From positions 1-64,000 of the forward strand of contig NZ_BAAARY010000009.1 of assembly GCF_039532605.1 (NCBI RefSeq): a DNA stretch of 64,000 bases, in the 5' to 3' direction. Shown here piece after piece: positions 41,055 to 50,035 of this stretch; position 1 is the first letter of the stretch; each line of letters begins with the position of its first letter. A program made the position numbers and the translations under genes. The notes under the pieces are model-generated. The model had not been told where the DNA came from and made no database searches. It saw nothing but the letters and a program-made list of their open reading frames with translations. The DNA is from Pilimelia columellifera. GTDB taxonomy: Bacteria; Actinomycetota; Actinomycetes; Mycobacteriales; Micromonosporaceae.

Positions 41055-42794
41055 CTACTTGCCCGTGATCCGGAACTCGCCCGGCTCGGTCTCGTGCTCG
41101 CCCGGCTCGACCTCCGGGGCGATGTCCGCGGAACGCTCTATGGACCCGGGGGCCAGGTGCGGGAACTTGAGGTCGAACGCCGGCCGCTCCGAGCGGATGC
41201 GCGGCATCCGGTCGAAGTTTCGCAACGGCGGCGGGCAGCTGGTCGCCCACTCCAGGGAGTTGCCGTAGCCCCACGGGTCATCGACGTTGACGGTCTGCCC
41301 GGCCTTGTAAGACTTCCACACGTTATAGAGGAACGGCAGCGTTGACAGGCCCAGCACGAACGACCCGATCGTCGAGATGGTATTGAGCGTCGTGAAGCCA
41401 TCCGACTGCAGGTAGTCGTAGTACCGACGCGGCATTCCCTGGGTGCCCAGCCAGTGCTGCACCAGGAACGTCGTGTGGAAGCCGATCATCGTCAGCCAGA
41501 AGTGAACCTTGCCCAGTCGCTCGTCGAGCATCCGGCCGGTCATCTTCGGGAACCAGAAGTAGATGCCGGCGTACACGGCGAACACGATCGTTCCGAACAG
41601 CACGTAGTGGAAGTGCGCCACCACGAAGTACGAGTCGGAGACGTGGAAGTCGATCGGCGGGCTGGCCAGCAGGACGCCGGAGAGGCCACCGAACAGGAAG
41701 GTCACCAGGAAGCCGAGCGAGAACAGCATCGGCGACTCGAAGGTGATCTGCCCGCGCCACATCGTGCCGATCCAGTTGAAGAACTTCACGCCGGTCGGCA
41801 CCGCGATCATGAAGCTGAGGAAGCTGAAGAAGGGCAGCAGGACCTGGCCGGTGGCGAACATGTGGTGCGCCCACACGCTCATCGACAGGGCGGCGATGGC
41901 GATGGTGGCGCCGACCAGCCCGGTGTAGCCGAACATCGGCTTGCGGCTGAACACCGGGAAGATCTCGCTGACGATGCCGAAGAAGGGCAGCGCGATGACG
42001 TAGACCTCGGGGTGGCCGAAGAACCAGAACAGGTGCTGCCAGAGCATCGGCCCACCGTGCTCCACGTCGTAGACGTGCGCGCCGAGGTTACGGTCGGCCA
42101 GCAAAGCGAAGAGCGCGGCCGCCAGCAACGGGAAGATGAGGATGACGAGCAGGCTGGTGATGAGGATGTTCCAGGTGAAGATCGGCATCCGGAACATCGT
42201 CATGCCGGGGGCGCGCAGCGTCAGGATCGTCGTGATCATGTTGACCGCGCCGAGGATGGTGCCCAGACCAGACAGGGCCAGACCGGCGATCCACAGACTC
42301 GCGCCCATGCCCGGCGAGTGCTCGACGCTGCTCAGCGGCGTGTAGGCGAACCAGCCGAAATCGGCCATGCCGCCCGGGGTGAGCGCCCCGCCCATGGTGA
42401 TGAGCCCGCCGAACAGGTACAGCCAGTAGGCGAAGGAGTTCAACCGCGGGAACGCGACGTCCGGGGCGCCGATCTGGATCGGCGTGATGAAGTTCGCGAA
42501 CGCGAACACGATCGGCGTCGCGAAGAACAGCAGCATGATCGTGCCGTGCATGGTGAACAGCTGGTTGAACTGCTCAGGCGACAGGAACTGCCCGCCCGGC
42601 CGCGCCAACTCAGCCCGCATGAACAGGGCCATCACGCCGCCGATTAGGAAGAACCCGAAGGCCGTGACCATGTACATGATCCCGATCTGCTTCGCGTCCG
42701 TGGTCCGCAGCAGGCGCGCGAACGCCGAGCCGTTGGCCGGTTTGCGAACCGGGTAAGCCCGCGTGACGATGGGCTTCGGTGCGACGGTGGTCAC
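41055..42794 (-). CDS. ctaD: Cytochrome c oxidase subunit I (aa3-type)
   Basis: A 579-residue membrane protein with twelve helices and the heme a, a3 and CuB sites. The ligands are seen in LFTMHGTIMLLFF, WFFGHPEVYVIALPFFG with the cross-linked His-Tyr pair, SVWAHHMFATGQ and VVAHFHYVLFG. It reduces O2 and pumps protons at the end of the respiratory chain. The C-terminus (ERPAFDLKFPHL, then an acidic tail) is the usual actinobacterial form. A GTG start giving VTTVAPKPIVTRAYP fits the family, with GGAGGCC upstream. Other oxidase subunits are not in the window. Confidence 0.97.
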   Translation of the reverse strand: MTTVAPKPIVTRAYPVRKPANGSAFARLLRTTDAKQIGIMYMVTAFGFFLIGGVMALFMRAELARPGGQFLSPEQFNQLFTMHGTIMLLFFATPIVFAFANFITPIQIGAPDVAFPRLNSFAYWLYLFGGLITMGGALTPGGMADFGWFAYTPLSSVEHSPGMGASLWIAGLALSGLGTILGAVNMITTILTLRAPGMTMFRMPIFTWNILITSLLVILIFPLLAAALFALLADRNLGAHVYDVEHGGPMLWQHLFWFFGHPEVYVIALPFFGIVSEIFPVFSRKPMFGYTGLVGATIAIAALSMSVWAHHMFATGQVLLPFFSFLSFMIAVPTGVKFFNWIGTMWRGQITFESPMLFSLGFLVTFLFGGLSGVLLASPPIDFHVSDSYFVVAHFHYVLFGTIVFAVYAGIYFWFPKMTGRMLDERLGKVHFWLTMIGFHTTFLVQHWLGTQGMPRRYYDYLQSDGFTTLNTISTIGSFVLGLSTLPFLYNVWKSYKAGQTVNVDDPWGYGNSLEWATSCPPPLRNFDRMPRIRSERPAFDLKFPHLAPGSIERSADIAPEVEPGEHETEPGEFRITGK

Positions 42795-43107
42795 GAGGCC
42801 TCCGGTCTGGTCGTTATCCCGCTCCGGCACGGCCCGACGCTTTCGACCGGAGGTCCGCTGTAGCGGGCTCTCGATGGTCAAAGTCGACCAAGGGCGTACC
42901 TGAGGACGCAGAATAGCTCCCGGGACGGGGTCCCCCGCCCACGGGGTGGCCCGGCCAGGCCACACAAGGCGGGCCGACGCCAGGACCAGTTATCGATCAT
43001 GCCGTACCCGGCGCGGTCACGCCGGGCGCACCGGCAAAGCCACAACCTGGGCGCTCGAGGTGGCCTACCGGCCCAAGGCGACCCACCTACCCGTGCGCAG
43101 AAATAGT
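42795..43107. other. Intergenic region upstream of ctaD
   Basis: This gap of about 310 bases between the ctaD start and the tRNA-Ala terminator shows no supported gene. It must contain the ctaD promoter. The stretch gggacggggtcccc at about 42915 is a small palindrome. I see no riboswitch or other RNA. Confidence 0.5.
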
Positions 43108-43136
43108 CAAGGGCGCAGACATCGTCTACGCCCTTG
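43108..43136 (-). terminator. Terminator of tRNA-Ala
   Basis: Arms caagggcg (43108-43115) and cgcccttg (43129-43136) pair around a 13-base loop with a further inner pairing of agac with gtct. It lies 10 bases past the tRNA-Ala 3' end. Confidence 0.75.
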
Positions 43137-43146
43137 CTGTTCCGGT

Positions 43147-43219
43147 GGAGCCGAGGGGACTCGAACCCCTGACCCCCACACTGCCAGTGTGGTGCGCTAC
43201 CAGCTGCGCCACGGCCCCA
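43147..43219 (-). tRNA. tRNA-Ala (GGC)
   Basis: The minus strand forms a complete 73-base tRNA with acceptor stem GGGGCCG/CGGCTCC, which contains a G-U at the third pair. The anticodon loop CTGGCAG carries GGC and the T arm has TTCGAGT. The discriminator is A and no CCA is encoded. Confidence 0.95.
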
Positions 43220-43334
43220 GAACACTCCCGCTTTCGCGGGACTCCCGCCCCACTTGTGTGGTTTGAGACACGCCTGCTCCCGCAGGCACGGTGGAAATAG
43301 TACACACCTCCGACGGACCCACGCCGCCGGGGGC

Positions 43335-43889
43335 TCAGTTGTCGGCGGGATCGGCCGGGAAGTGGGCCACCGCAGCCATCATCCCGCCCTGTCGCCGCAG
43401 CACCGTTGGCCACAGGTCATCGGGACGCGGCGCCAGCGGGTCGCCGGGCAGGGCGTCGAGGACCAGCCACGAGCCGGACTCGATCTCCTCCTCCAACTGA
43501 CCGGCCGACCAGCCCGAGTACCCGGTGAAGACCCGGATCCCGGTGACCGCGTCACGCAGCGCGTCCGGTCCCGCCGACAGATCGACGGTGCCGATCTGAC
43601 CGGCCACCGGCTGGAACCCACGCGAACGCCGCGCGCCCGGACGGGCCCGGCCCAGGCAGATCGCCGACTCCGGCTTCATCGGACCGCCCTCGAACAGGAC
43701 ACCGGGAGCGGCGGCCAACTCCTGCCACCCTTCCAAAACCTCGCCGACGGGCACCTCAGTCGCCCGGTTCAACACCACCCCGAGGGCGCCACCGGGCTCG
43801 TGAGCCACCAGCATCACCACGGTCCGGTCGAAGTTGGGGTCCTTGAGCACCGGCGCAGCGACCAGTAGCTGTCCGGTGAGCGAAGCCAT
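43335..43889 (-). CDS. YqgE/AlgH-family protein
   Basis: A 184-residue protein of the YqgE/AlgH family (DUF179). Conserved parts are GQLLVAAPVLKDPNFDRTVVMLVAH, GALGVVLNRATEV, LFEGGPMKPE and RVFTGYSGWSAGQLEEEIESGSW. The ATG at 43889 has GGAGG at seven bases. Another ATG at 43919 has AGGAGG at eight bases and would add ten residues, so both could be used. Molecular function is unknown in bacteria. The gene is followed by tRNA-Ala on the same strand. Confidence 0.9.
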   Translation of the reverse strand: MASLTGQLLVAAPVLKDPNFDRTVVMLVAHEPGGALGVVLNRATEVPVGEVLEGWQELAAAPGVLFEGGPMKPESAICLGRARPGARRSRGFQPVAGQIGTVDLSAGPDALRDAVTGIRVFTGYSGWSAGQLEEEIESGSWLVLDALPGDPLAPRPDDLWPTVLRRQGGMMAAVAHFPADPADN

Positions 43890-43931
43890 CAGCGGGCCTC
43901 CGGCGCGTGGCGAGCCCATCAACCAAGCCTC

Positions 43932-44030
43932 CTAATGGTCGGCGGCTGCTTCCAAGAGCCTGGCCAGCACGGGCGGGCCGACACAGTCGACAGTCGCCGG
44001 CTGGGGCGCGAGGGCCATGAGACGCACCAT
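43932..44030 (-). CDS. Possible small protein between the lipoprotein and yqgE
   Basis: A 32-residue frame that starts at ATG 44030 after GAGGGCAGG and ends in TAG, 12 bases before the upper yqgE start. The peptide, MVRLMALAPQPATVD..., has no family I recognise. The position between two genes of the same strand and the purine-rich leader are the only support. Confidence 0.2.
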   Translation of the reverse strand: MVRLMALAPQPATVDCVGPPVLARLLEAAADH

Positions 44031-44075
44031 AGCCTGCCCTCGTGGCTGATGACGGCATGCCATGGACGGTGCGCG

Positions 44076-45173
44076 CTACGGCGTTGTCGTGAGCACGAGC
44101 AGCCTGCCGCCGCCACCATCGAGAAGCGTCCGGCCGGTCGCCGGGCCGTCCAGCTCCGCCGACACCTTGTGCAGGACGAGTTGCTTGGTGCACACCCCGC
44201 TGTCACGGTCGGCGAGAGCGCCGAGGACGACGACATCGCCGCTCTCGTGCCAGACCGGCCGCACGTTCTTGTCGCATGCGCTGCCCGCGACCTCGTAGGC
44301 GACGGCCCGGCCGTTGACGGAGGCCAGCCGATCGACCGGCAGCACGACGCTCTGCTGACCGCCGCTCGGGGTCGCCACCGGCGACGCCGCCGTCGGGGTT
44401 GCCGCCGGCGGGGACGTCCCGGGCGTTGCCGCGGGCGGGGCGACAGCCGGGTCGGCGGCGTCGGGCTCATCCGTCGGCAGCGGCGGAACCGCGGTGATCG
44501 CTGTGGGCGCGACGGCCACCCGGGCGACGTCGCCGCCAAGCTCCTTAATCGTGAACAACCAGGCCGGGACGTCGGCCAGGCCGCGGCTGGTGGCCAAGGG
44601 AACCGTGCCGAGCCGGACGGCGGCAACGGTCAGCGCCGCCGCGCATGGCTTGGTCGGGTTGGCCGCGGACGGCTGTGGTGAGGCCACGCCGGCGCCGGGC
44701 AGCCCCAGCTGGGGAACGAGGCAACCCGCTGGCTCGCCGGCGTCGAGCTGGCCGAACGCGGCCGCGGCGGGGACCAGCGCAACCTGCTGTTGCGCGCCGT
44801 CCAGATAATTGATCTTGCCGCTGCCGGGCGTGGGCGCCGGCAACACGGCTCCCAGGCGGTACCAGCCGGCCTCGAACGCCTGCCGGGTCTCCGGATCAAA
44901 CCGCAGGCCCTGGCTCGGCACGGTCAGCCCCTGTAGCGGGATGAAAGCAGTGGTCCAGGTGGCGGCGCCACCGGCCTGCCGCCATGCCTGCGCGAGCGCC
45001 TCGGCGCGGACGCCGAACCGGGTCTCGGCTGGATCGCTGGGGCGGCTGCCGCTGTCCGTCGGCTGGGCGCACGCCCCGACAGCAGTGACGGCGAGGCCCA
45101 CGCCGAGCGCGGCGAGGCGTCGGGCGGGACGGGGCGGGACGGACGTCTGGGTCGACGACGCGCCGGGGGTCAT
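44076..45173 (-). CDS. Lipoprotein of unknown function
   Basis: A 365-residue exported protein. The lipobox AVGAC ends a hydrophobic stretch (ALGVGLAVTAVGAC), with Cys near residue 35. The mature part is mostly soluble: a beta-rich domain at about 50-235, then a Pro/Ala/Thr-rich linker (about 235-275, PAATPGTSPPAATPTAA), then a C-terminal domain with Cys in SACDKNVRP and VCTKQLVL. I do not recognise the family. Start candidates are ATGs at 45173 and 45200; the shorter was chosen. It lies downstream of ssrA and upstream of yqgE on the same strand. Confidence 0.75.
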   Translation of the reverse strand: MTPGASSTQTSVPPRPARRLAALGVGLAVTAVGACAQPTDSGSRPSDPAETRFGVRAEALAQAWRQAGGAATWTTAFIPLQGLTVPSQGLRFDPETRQAFEAGWYRLGAVLPAPTPGSGKINYLDGAQQQVALVPAAAAFGQLDAGEPAGCLVPQLGLPGAGVASPQPSAANPTKPCAAALTVAAVRLGTVPLATSRGLADVPAWLFTIKELGGDVARVAVAPTAITAVPPLPTDEPDAADPAVAPPAATPGTSPPAATPTAASPVATPSGGQQSVVLPVDRLASVNGRAVAYEVAGSACDKNVRPVWHESGDVVVLGALADRDSGVCTKQLVLHKVSAELDGPATGRTLLDGGGGRLLVLTTTP

Positions 45174-45262
45174 CTCAGGTCGTTTCACGCGTCCGGTCAT
45201 ACCCGCTGGGACGTGCGCCGACGCGCGCCGGTTCCCGGCCCGGAACCGGCGCGGACGAAGAA

Positions 45263-45306
45263 ACGCGGCGGGGGCGGACGTCACATGACGTCCGCCCCCG
45301 CCGCGT
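45263..45306. terminator. Terminator of ssrA
   Basis: 21-base arms at 45263-45283 and 45286-45306 are perfect complements, so the loop is very tight (ca, opening to about 8 bases in practice). The minus strand continues into TTTCTTCG. It lies 9 bases past the tmRNA 3' end. Confidence 0.85.
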
Positions 45307-45314
45307 CTTGGGGG

Positions 45315-45695
45315 TGGAGGTGCCGGGAATTGAACCCGGGTCCTTCGCCGCTTTGCCAGGGCTTCTCCGAGCGCAGCTCGCTGTGTCTCTACTTGACCCC
45401 ACCAATCACGCGAGCGAGTTGGTGTGACGGGCCCAGCCGCTGTTTAATCTCACCGTGCCGCCCCCGCGACCGGGGCGAACTGGCCAGCCTTCTCAATGAT
45501 GCCGGCAACTAGGTCGAAGGCGCTCCTAGACCGACAGCGGATCTCAGTCTCGTCAGGCGACGAGAGCGAGATCGTTGCGCGAAAGAGTATTCTTCTCGGC
45601 GCTTATTGTTTTCCGACGACGATTATCGAGACGACGTCGGCTTCCTCGGCTCGCTTCTCCTGCCTCACCGTACGAAGTCGAAACCAGTCACCCCC
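45315..45695 (-). ncRNA. ssrA: tmRNA
   Basis: A 381-base one-piece transfer-messenger RNA. The 5' end GGGGGTGACTGGTTTCGACTTCG and the 3' end GTTCAATTCCCGG-CACCTCC-A form the tRNA-like domain, with acceptor stem GGGGGTG/CACCTCC. The tag frame resumes at GCC (45600) after the AACAATAAG box and reads AEKNTLSRNDLALVA before TGA at 45555-45553. The tag follows the usual rule of a small hydrophobic end, here ALVA. It is next to smpB, its protein partner, with one gene between them. Its 5' end is overlapped on the same strand by the upstream CDS (45603-45695). Confidence 0.95.
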
Positions 45696-47099
45696 CTGGG
45701 TGCTCGGGTGCGTAGCCCCCCAATCGTAACGCGTGCTGTCCAGCGGTAAATCCCGCCCGGCGCATGACGATCCGCCGACGGCGCATCCGGTGATCGCGTC
45801 GACGCCCCGGAGGGTGAACCGGAACCGCACCGACCCGCCCGCCGGCACCGCCTCACGCGGGTCGAGCGCGGTGAAAACAGCCTGACCGGACCGCCACTGG
45901 CCGACCGCTCCTCGGACCTGGCCCAGCTCGGCGCCCCTCGGCGCGGTGACCACGACCCGCCAGCCTGAGCCGGCGACCCGGCCCGGATTTCCGACAACGA
46001 CCTCGGTGACGACCCGGCTCTCATCCGACCGGACCGTCCGGTAGCCGGCGATCCACTCGATCGTTGGCTGGCCACCGGGGTTCGGCGGCGGCACCCGCGT
46101 GGCGGTCGGGGCGCTCCCGGGACCGGGCGGGCCGCCGGGCTGGCCCGGACGCGCCGGAGCGTCGCCACGTGACGGCGAGGGATCAGGGGTCGTCGCCGCG
46201 GCTGGCGCCGGCGTCGCCCCCGCCACCGTCGGCGGGCCGGCGGCCTGGCCCAGGCCGCCCTCGGCCGGCGCCCCGGGGCCAACCTGGCCGTCCTGGCCGC
46301 CGCCGGGCCCCATGCCGAGCGCCGGCAACACGCGCGGGGCCACCAGCCAGCCGCCGATCACCACGGCCACCAGCACGACCAGCGCCCCCGCGGCAGCCCC
46401 CAGGAGCATCGCCCGGCGCTGGCGCGCGCTGGAGGTGTGCGGGTCAGCTGCCAGGTTTCGTGACGCCGTCGACTCCAGCGTCGACGGCAGGAGTCGCCGG
46501 TGGTCGGCCCCGGACGGCAACGGCAGCTCCACGGACGACCACTCCTCGGAGATGTCAGCGGCAGGTTGCGGAGCGGCGGGCCTGAGTCCGATCGGCTGAG
46601 CCGACTCAGCAAGCTCAGCCCCGGCCCCGGCCCCGGCGGATGGAGGCGTGCGCTGCCGACCCGGTGGCCGGTACGGAGGAGTGGTCCCGGTGGCCAGGCG
46701 GTTGAGGGCCGCCGGAAGCCGGGTGTTCAGCATGAGTTGGTAGGCGCGCAGCAGCCGATGGCGGCGTAACGTCCCCTGGACGCCGAAGAAGCCGGTCTGG
46801 GTCATCGTCAGCCGGCAGCCGACCTCGGTCGCCGTCAGCTCCCAGCTCACCCGGGAGCGGCCCTGCTCCTCGTGCCAGAGCATGACGACGCGTCGCGGGG
46901 CGGCCACCTCGACCAACTCGCCGTCGATGGGGCCGTCAAAGCCCGCGAGGCCATCCGGACAGAGAACGAACGACCGTCCCTCGTAGGGCTCGAGGTCGGT
47001 GGGCATGAGCCAGTCCCCGAGGACGGCCCGGTCGGTCAGCGCCCGCCAGACCCGCTCCACCGGATGCCGGAGATCAACATCGATGAGAATCTCGGCCAT
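45603..47099 (-). CDS. SRPBCC-TM-sandwich fusion protein ending inside ssrA
   Basis: A 498-residue protein. Residues 1-130 are a SRPBCC (AHSA1/START-like) domain with RHPVERVWRALTDRAVLGDWLMP. A polar Pro/Ala-rich segment follows, then a membrane helix at about 230-252. A Gly/Pro linker (about 260-345) leads to a beta-sandwich at about 345-460 that resembles a CBM2-like or similar binding domain with two Cys (CAVGGSSC). SRPBCC is inside and the sandwich outside. The frame does not stop before the tmRNA: residues 469-498 are encoded by ssrA and the TAA is at 45603-45605, two bases before the tag's resume codon. Function is unknown. Confidence 0.8.
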   Translation of the reverse strand: MAEILIDVDLRHPVERVWRALTDRAVLGDWLMPTDLEPYEGRSFVLCPDGLAGFDGPIDGELVEVAAPRRVVMLWHEEQGRSRVSWELTATEVGCRLTMTQTGFFGVQGTLRRHRLLRAYQLMLNTRLPAALNRLATGTTPPYRPPGRQRTPPSAGAGAGAELAESAQPIGLRPAAPQPAADISEEWSSVELPLPSGADHRRLLPSTLESTASRNLAADPHTSSARQRRAMLLGAAAGALVVLVAVVIGGWLVAPRVLPALGMGPGGGQDGQVGPGAPAEGGLGQAAGPPTVAGATPAPAAATTPDPSPSRGDAPARPGQPGGPPGPGSAPTATRVPPPNPGGQPTIEWIAGYRTVRSDESRVVTEVVVGNPGRVAGSGWRVVVTAPRGAELGQVRGAVGQWRSGQAVFTALDPREAVPAGGSVRFRFTLRGVDAITGCAVGGSSCAGRDLPLDSTRYDWGATHPSTQGGDWFRLRTVRQEKRAEEADVVSIIVVGKQ

Positions 47100-47116
47100 C
47101 GGAGAAGCATAGGCGC

Positions 47117-47593
47117 TCAGCGCATACCTTTGGCGCGTCGGCCGAGCGCCCTGGCGATTTCACGGTCTGCGTCCCGCTTGGCGAGATCCTGCCGCTTATC
47201 ATAGGATTTTTTACCTTTGGCAAGTCCGATCTCGACCTTGGCCCAGCCATCGGAGAAGTACAGCTGAAGCGGCACCAGGGTGAGGCCGCTCTGATCCAGC
47301 TTGCCGAGGATCTTGTTCAGCTCCGCCCGGTGGAGCAGGAGCTTGCGGGTACGTCGGGGCTCATGGTTGGTCCAGGTGCCCTGGGCGTACTCGGCGATGT
47401 GCAGGCCGTACAGGTAAAGCTCGTCGCCGCGCGGCTGCGCGAAGGCGTCCGCCAGCGAGGCTCGGCCTGCCCGCAATGACTTGACCTCGGTGCCGCTGAG
47501 GACCAGGCCGGCTTCGTACGTGTCGAGAATGGTGTAGTCGTGCCGGGCCCGCTTGTTGGACGCGACGACCTTGCGTCCCTGCTCGCGCGGCAT
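47117..47593 (-). CDS. smpB: SsrA-binding protein
   Basis: A 158-residue RNA-binding protein that delivers tmRNA to stalled ribosomes. The OB-fold is seen in NKRARHDYTILDTYEAGLVLSG, GTEVKSLRAGRASLADAF and LLLHRAELNKI. The basic tail (KGKKSYDKRQDLAKRDADREI) enters the decoding site. It is 17 bases before the start of the SRPBCC gene and ssrA lies just beyond it. Confidence 0.97.
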   Translation of the reverse strand: MPREQGRKVVASNKRARHDYTILDTYEAGLVLSGTEVKSLRAGRASLADAFAQPRGDELYLYGLHIAEYAQGTWTNHEPRRTRKLLLHRAELNKILGKLDQSGLTLVPLQLYFSDGWAKVEIGLAKGKKSYDKRQDLAKRDADREIARALGRRAKGMR

Positions 47594-47693
47594 CAGCCCT
47601 CACCCTCTCTCCGCTGGACGGTCGCGCCATGCTACCGCCCGGCCGCGAGGGCGGCGTCGCCAATACGAGCGCGGCCAGCAGCGCGGCGCAGGC

Positions 47694-48953
47694 TCAGCAG
47701 AAGCAGGAAGGCAACCAGCGCAAGGGCTGCACGGGGTAGCCGTCGACACGCACCTCGAAGTGCAGGTGGTAGCCGGTGGAGGCGCCGGTGGTCCCGACGC
47801 GTCCGATCACCTGGCCGGCGCGGACCCACTGGCCGTCCCGGACCGCGATCCGGGACTGGTGGGCGTAACAGGTGGTGAGGCCGCGTCCATTCATCCGACC
47901 GTGGGACAGGCAGGTGAAGTTGCCGTAGCCGCCGTTCCACCCGGCGCGGATCACCTGGCCGTCGGCTGCCGCGTAGACCGGCGATCCGGCATCGGCGGCG
48001 ATGTCGACACCGGCGTGCAGCTGCCACACCCCGTAGAAAGGGTCGAACCGAGAGCCGAAGTCGCTGCTCTTCCAGCCGTCAGCCGGCATCAGGAACAGCG
48101 CTCCGGCCCGCCAGGAGCGGCCGGACGAGCCGCGCCGGCCTTCCCAGGCCCGAAGCTGGGCGGCGATCCTGGCTTGCTCGACCCGGGCCTGGCGGTATCG
48201 GGCCAGGCTGGCGACGCGCTGGCTGCGGGCCAGCGCCAGAGCGGAGGCGCGCTGCGCGACGAGGGCGGTGACTCGCGCCGCGGCCTGGCGGGCGTCGGCC
48301 TCGGCGGCCCGGGCCCGCCGAAGGGCCGCGACCGCTTTGGCCTCCGCCGCCGCGGCGACCCGACGCGTGGACTCAGCGGCGTTCGCGTCGTCCTTGGTGG
48401 CCCGGCGCAGCGCCACCAGGTCGTCGACGGCCTGCTGACGGTGGGTGACCAGGATGTTGGCGTAGCCCGAGCGTAGCGTCAGCTCGCCGGGGTTCCTGGC
48501 TGCCAGCACAGCGTTGACGGTGACCAGGCCCGCCCCGCGGTAGGTGGCAGCGATGAAGTCGCTGACCCGCTGGCGGGCGATCTCGACCCGCGTGACGCTC
48601 GCGGCGTAGCGGCGGTCGGCGGCGTCGGCGGCGTCCCGGGCCAGGTCGGCCTTCCGACGGGCGGTGCCGGCCTCGACCGTCGCCCCCGCGACGACTCCCC
48701 GCGCGACGGCGACGCGCTCCTGAGCCAGCGGCAGCGAGGCGTTCACAGCGGCCAGGCTCTGGGCGGCTGCCTGCGCCTGGGTGGTCGCGCCTTCCAGAAG
48801 CGCCGATGCCCTGGCCACCGCGGCGCGGGCGGCCTGGTCGTCGGTTCTGGGATCGGCCCACGAGCGGCCAGGCGTGGCAACGCTGCCGACGAGCAGACAC
48901 CCCAGGGCGGCCACAACCATCGCGCGCGGCCGGAACCGGCGACTGGCGAACAC
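47694..48953 (-). CDS. M23 peptidase with coiled-coil domain (EnvC/RipA-like)
   Basis: A 419-residue exported protein. A signal peptide ends near SWADP. A long Ala-rich coiled-coil at about 40-265 is followed by an M23 (LytM) peptidase domain from about residue 290. Zn ligands are in GVWQLHAGVDIA (His, Asp) and GYHLHFEVR (His-x-His). It is adjacent to ftsX and ftsE. In other bacteria FtsEX controls such coiled-coil peptidases or activators at the septum, so this is a likely target. All Zn ligands are present, so it may cut peptidoglycan directly. GTG start. Confidence 0.92.
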   Translation of the reverse strand: MFASRRFRPRAMVVAALGCLLVGSVATPGRSWADPRTDDQAARAAVARASALLEGATTQAQAAAQSLAAVNASLPLAQERVAVARGVVAGATVEAGTARRKADLARDAADAADRRYAASVTRVEIARQRVSDFIAATYRGAGLVTVNAVLAARNPGELTLRSGYANILVTHRQQAVDDLVALRRATKDDANAAESTRRVAAAAEAKAVAALRRARAAEADARQAAARVTALVAQRASALALARSQRVASLARYRQARVEQARIAAQLRAWEGRRGSSGRSWRAGALFLMPADGWKSSDFGSRFDPFYGVWQLHAGVDIAADAGSPVYAAADGQVIRAGWNGGYGNFTCLSHGRMNGRGLTTCYAHQSRIAVRDGQWVRAGQVIGRVGTTGASTGYHLHFEVRVDGYPVQPLRWLPSCFC

Positions 48954-49048
48954 GGTGAACCTCCCGCCTCAGCGTGAGAATCACCGTATCCGAGACACAC
49001 CTGCCATTTCAGGAACTTCAGTCATTCCTGCCCCAGCAGTGTCGGCAG

Positions 49049-49924
49049 CTAGACCCGCAGGTAGAAGCGCAGGGTGACCCAGGCTGTCACGGAGCTGACG
49101 AACGTCCCGACGCCCAGCATGATCGGCAGCGTCCAGAAGATCGTGCTCCACTTGACGACCGTCAGGTACTCAGTCAGCGACGACAGGTCGCCGTCGATGA
49201 GGAACGCCTTGCTGGCCGCCATGAGCCCGAACGCGATGAGCGCGCCGGCGATCCCGGCGAAGACCGCCTCCAGCACGAACGGCGCCTGGATGAACCAGTT
49301 CGACGCGCCCACCAGCTTCATCACCGCGACCTCACGCCGCTTGTTGAACGCCGCGACCTGGATCATGTTGCCCACCAGGAGCAGGGCGGCGAAGGCCATG
49401 ATGCCGGCCACCACCAGGATGATCAGCTGAAAGGTGTCGAAGATCTTGAAGATCCGGTCCAGCAGGTTCCGCTGGTCGACGATCTGGTCGATGCCCGGTG
49501 TGCCGTTGTAGCGGGTGAAGACCTCGCCGAACTGCGTCGGATCCTTCAGCTTGAGCCGGAAGGACTCCGGCAGATCGCCCGGCTTGACGCTGTTCACCAG
49601 GTCAGGAGCATCGCTGAAGATGCGCTTGAAGTTCGCGTACGCCAGGTCTTTGCTCTCGTAGAGGACCTCGCGGATCAGCGGGTCGGCGCGGAGCTGGGAG
49701 TCGAGGCCGCTGCGCTGATCCTCGGTGATCGTGTCGACGAGGAAGACCGAGACCTCAAGCTTGGCGTAGTAGAAGTCCTCCATCTGGCCGACCTGCTTGA
49801 AGCCCACGTAGCTGGCGCCCACCATGGTCAGCGACACCGCCATGGTCACGATCATGGCGATGGTCATCGTCAGGTTGCGCCAGAGCCCCACCAGCACTTC
49901 GGACAGGACGTACTTCGCGCGCAT
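49049..49924 (-). CDS. ftsX: Cell-division protein FtsX
   Basis: A 291-residue permease-like subunit with four membrane helices, one near the N-terminus and three in the last 120 residues. The large loop after helix 1 (about 45-165) is outside the cell and contacts the peptidoglycan hydrolase. The start MRAKYVLSEVLVGLWRNLTMTIAM is the typical opening. It follows ftsE at 111 bases. Confidence 0.95.
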   Translation of the reverse strand: MRAKYVLSEVLVGLWRNLTMTIAMIVTMAVSLTMVGASYVGFKQVGQMEDFYYAKLEVSVFLVDTITEDQRSGLDSQLRADPLIREVLYESKDLAYANFKRIFSDAPDLVNSVKPGDLPESFRLKLKDPTQFGEVFTRYNGTPGIDQIVDQRNLLDRIFKIFDTFQLIILVVAGIMAFAALLLVGNMIQVAAFNKRREVAVMKLVGASNWFIQAPFVLEAVFAGIAGALIAFGLMAASKAFLIDGDLSSLTEYLTVVKWSTIFWTLPIMLGVGTFVSSVTAWVTLRFYLRV

Positions 49925-50035
49925 CGGGTTTCCTTCCGTTGCGATCCGCGTCCGGAGCGGCTGGCGCCCGGCGCGGCAGGTCGTTGGTGGTCGGCATCAC
50001 TACGGCGACGCGGCGCGGCGCCCGGCGGAGGTGAC

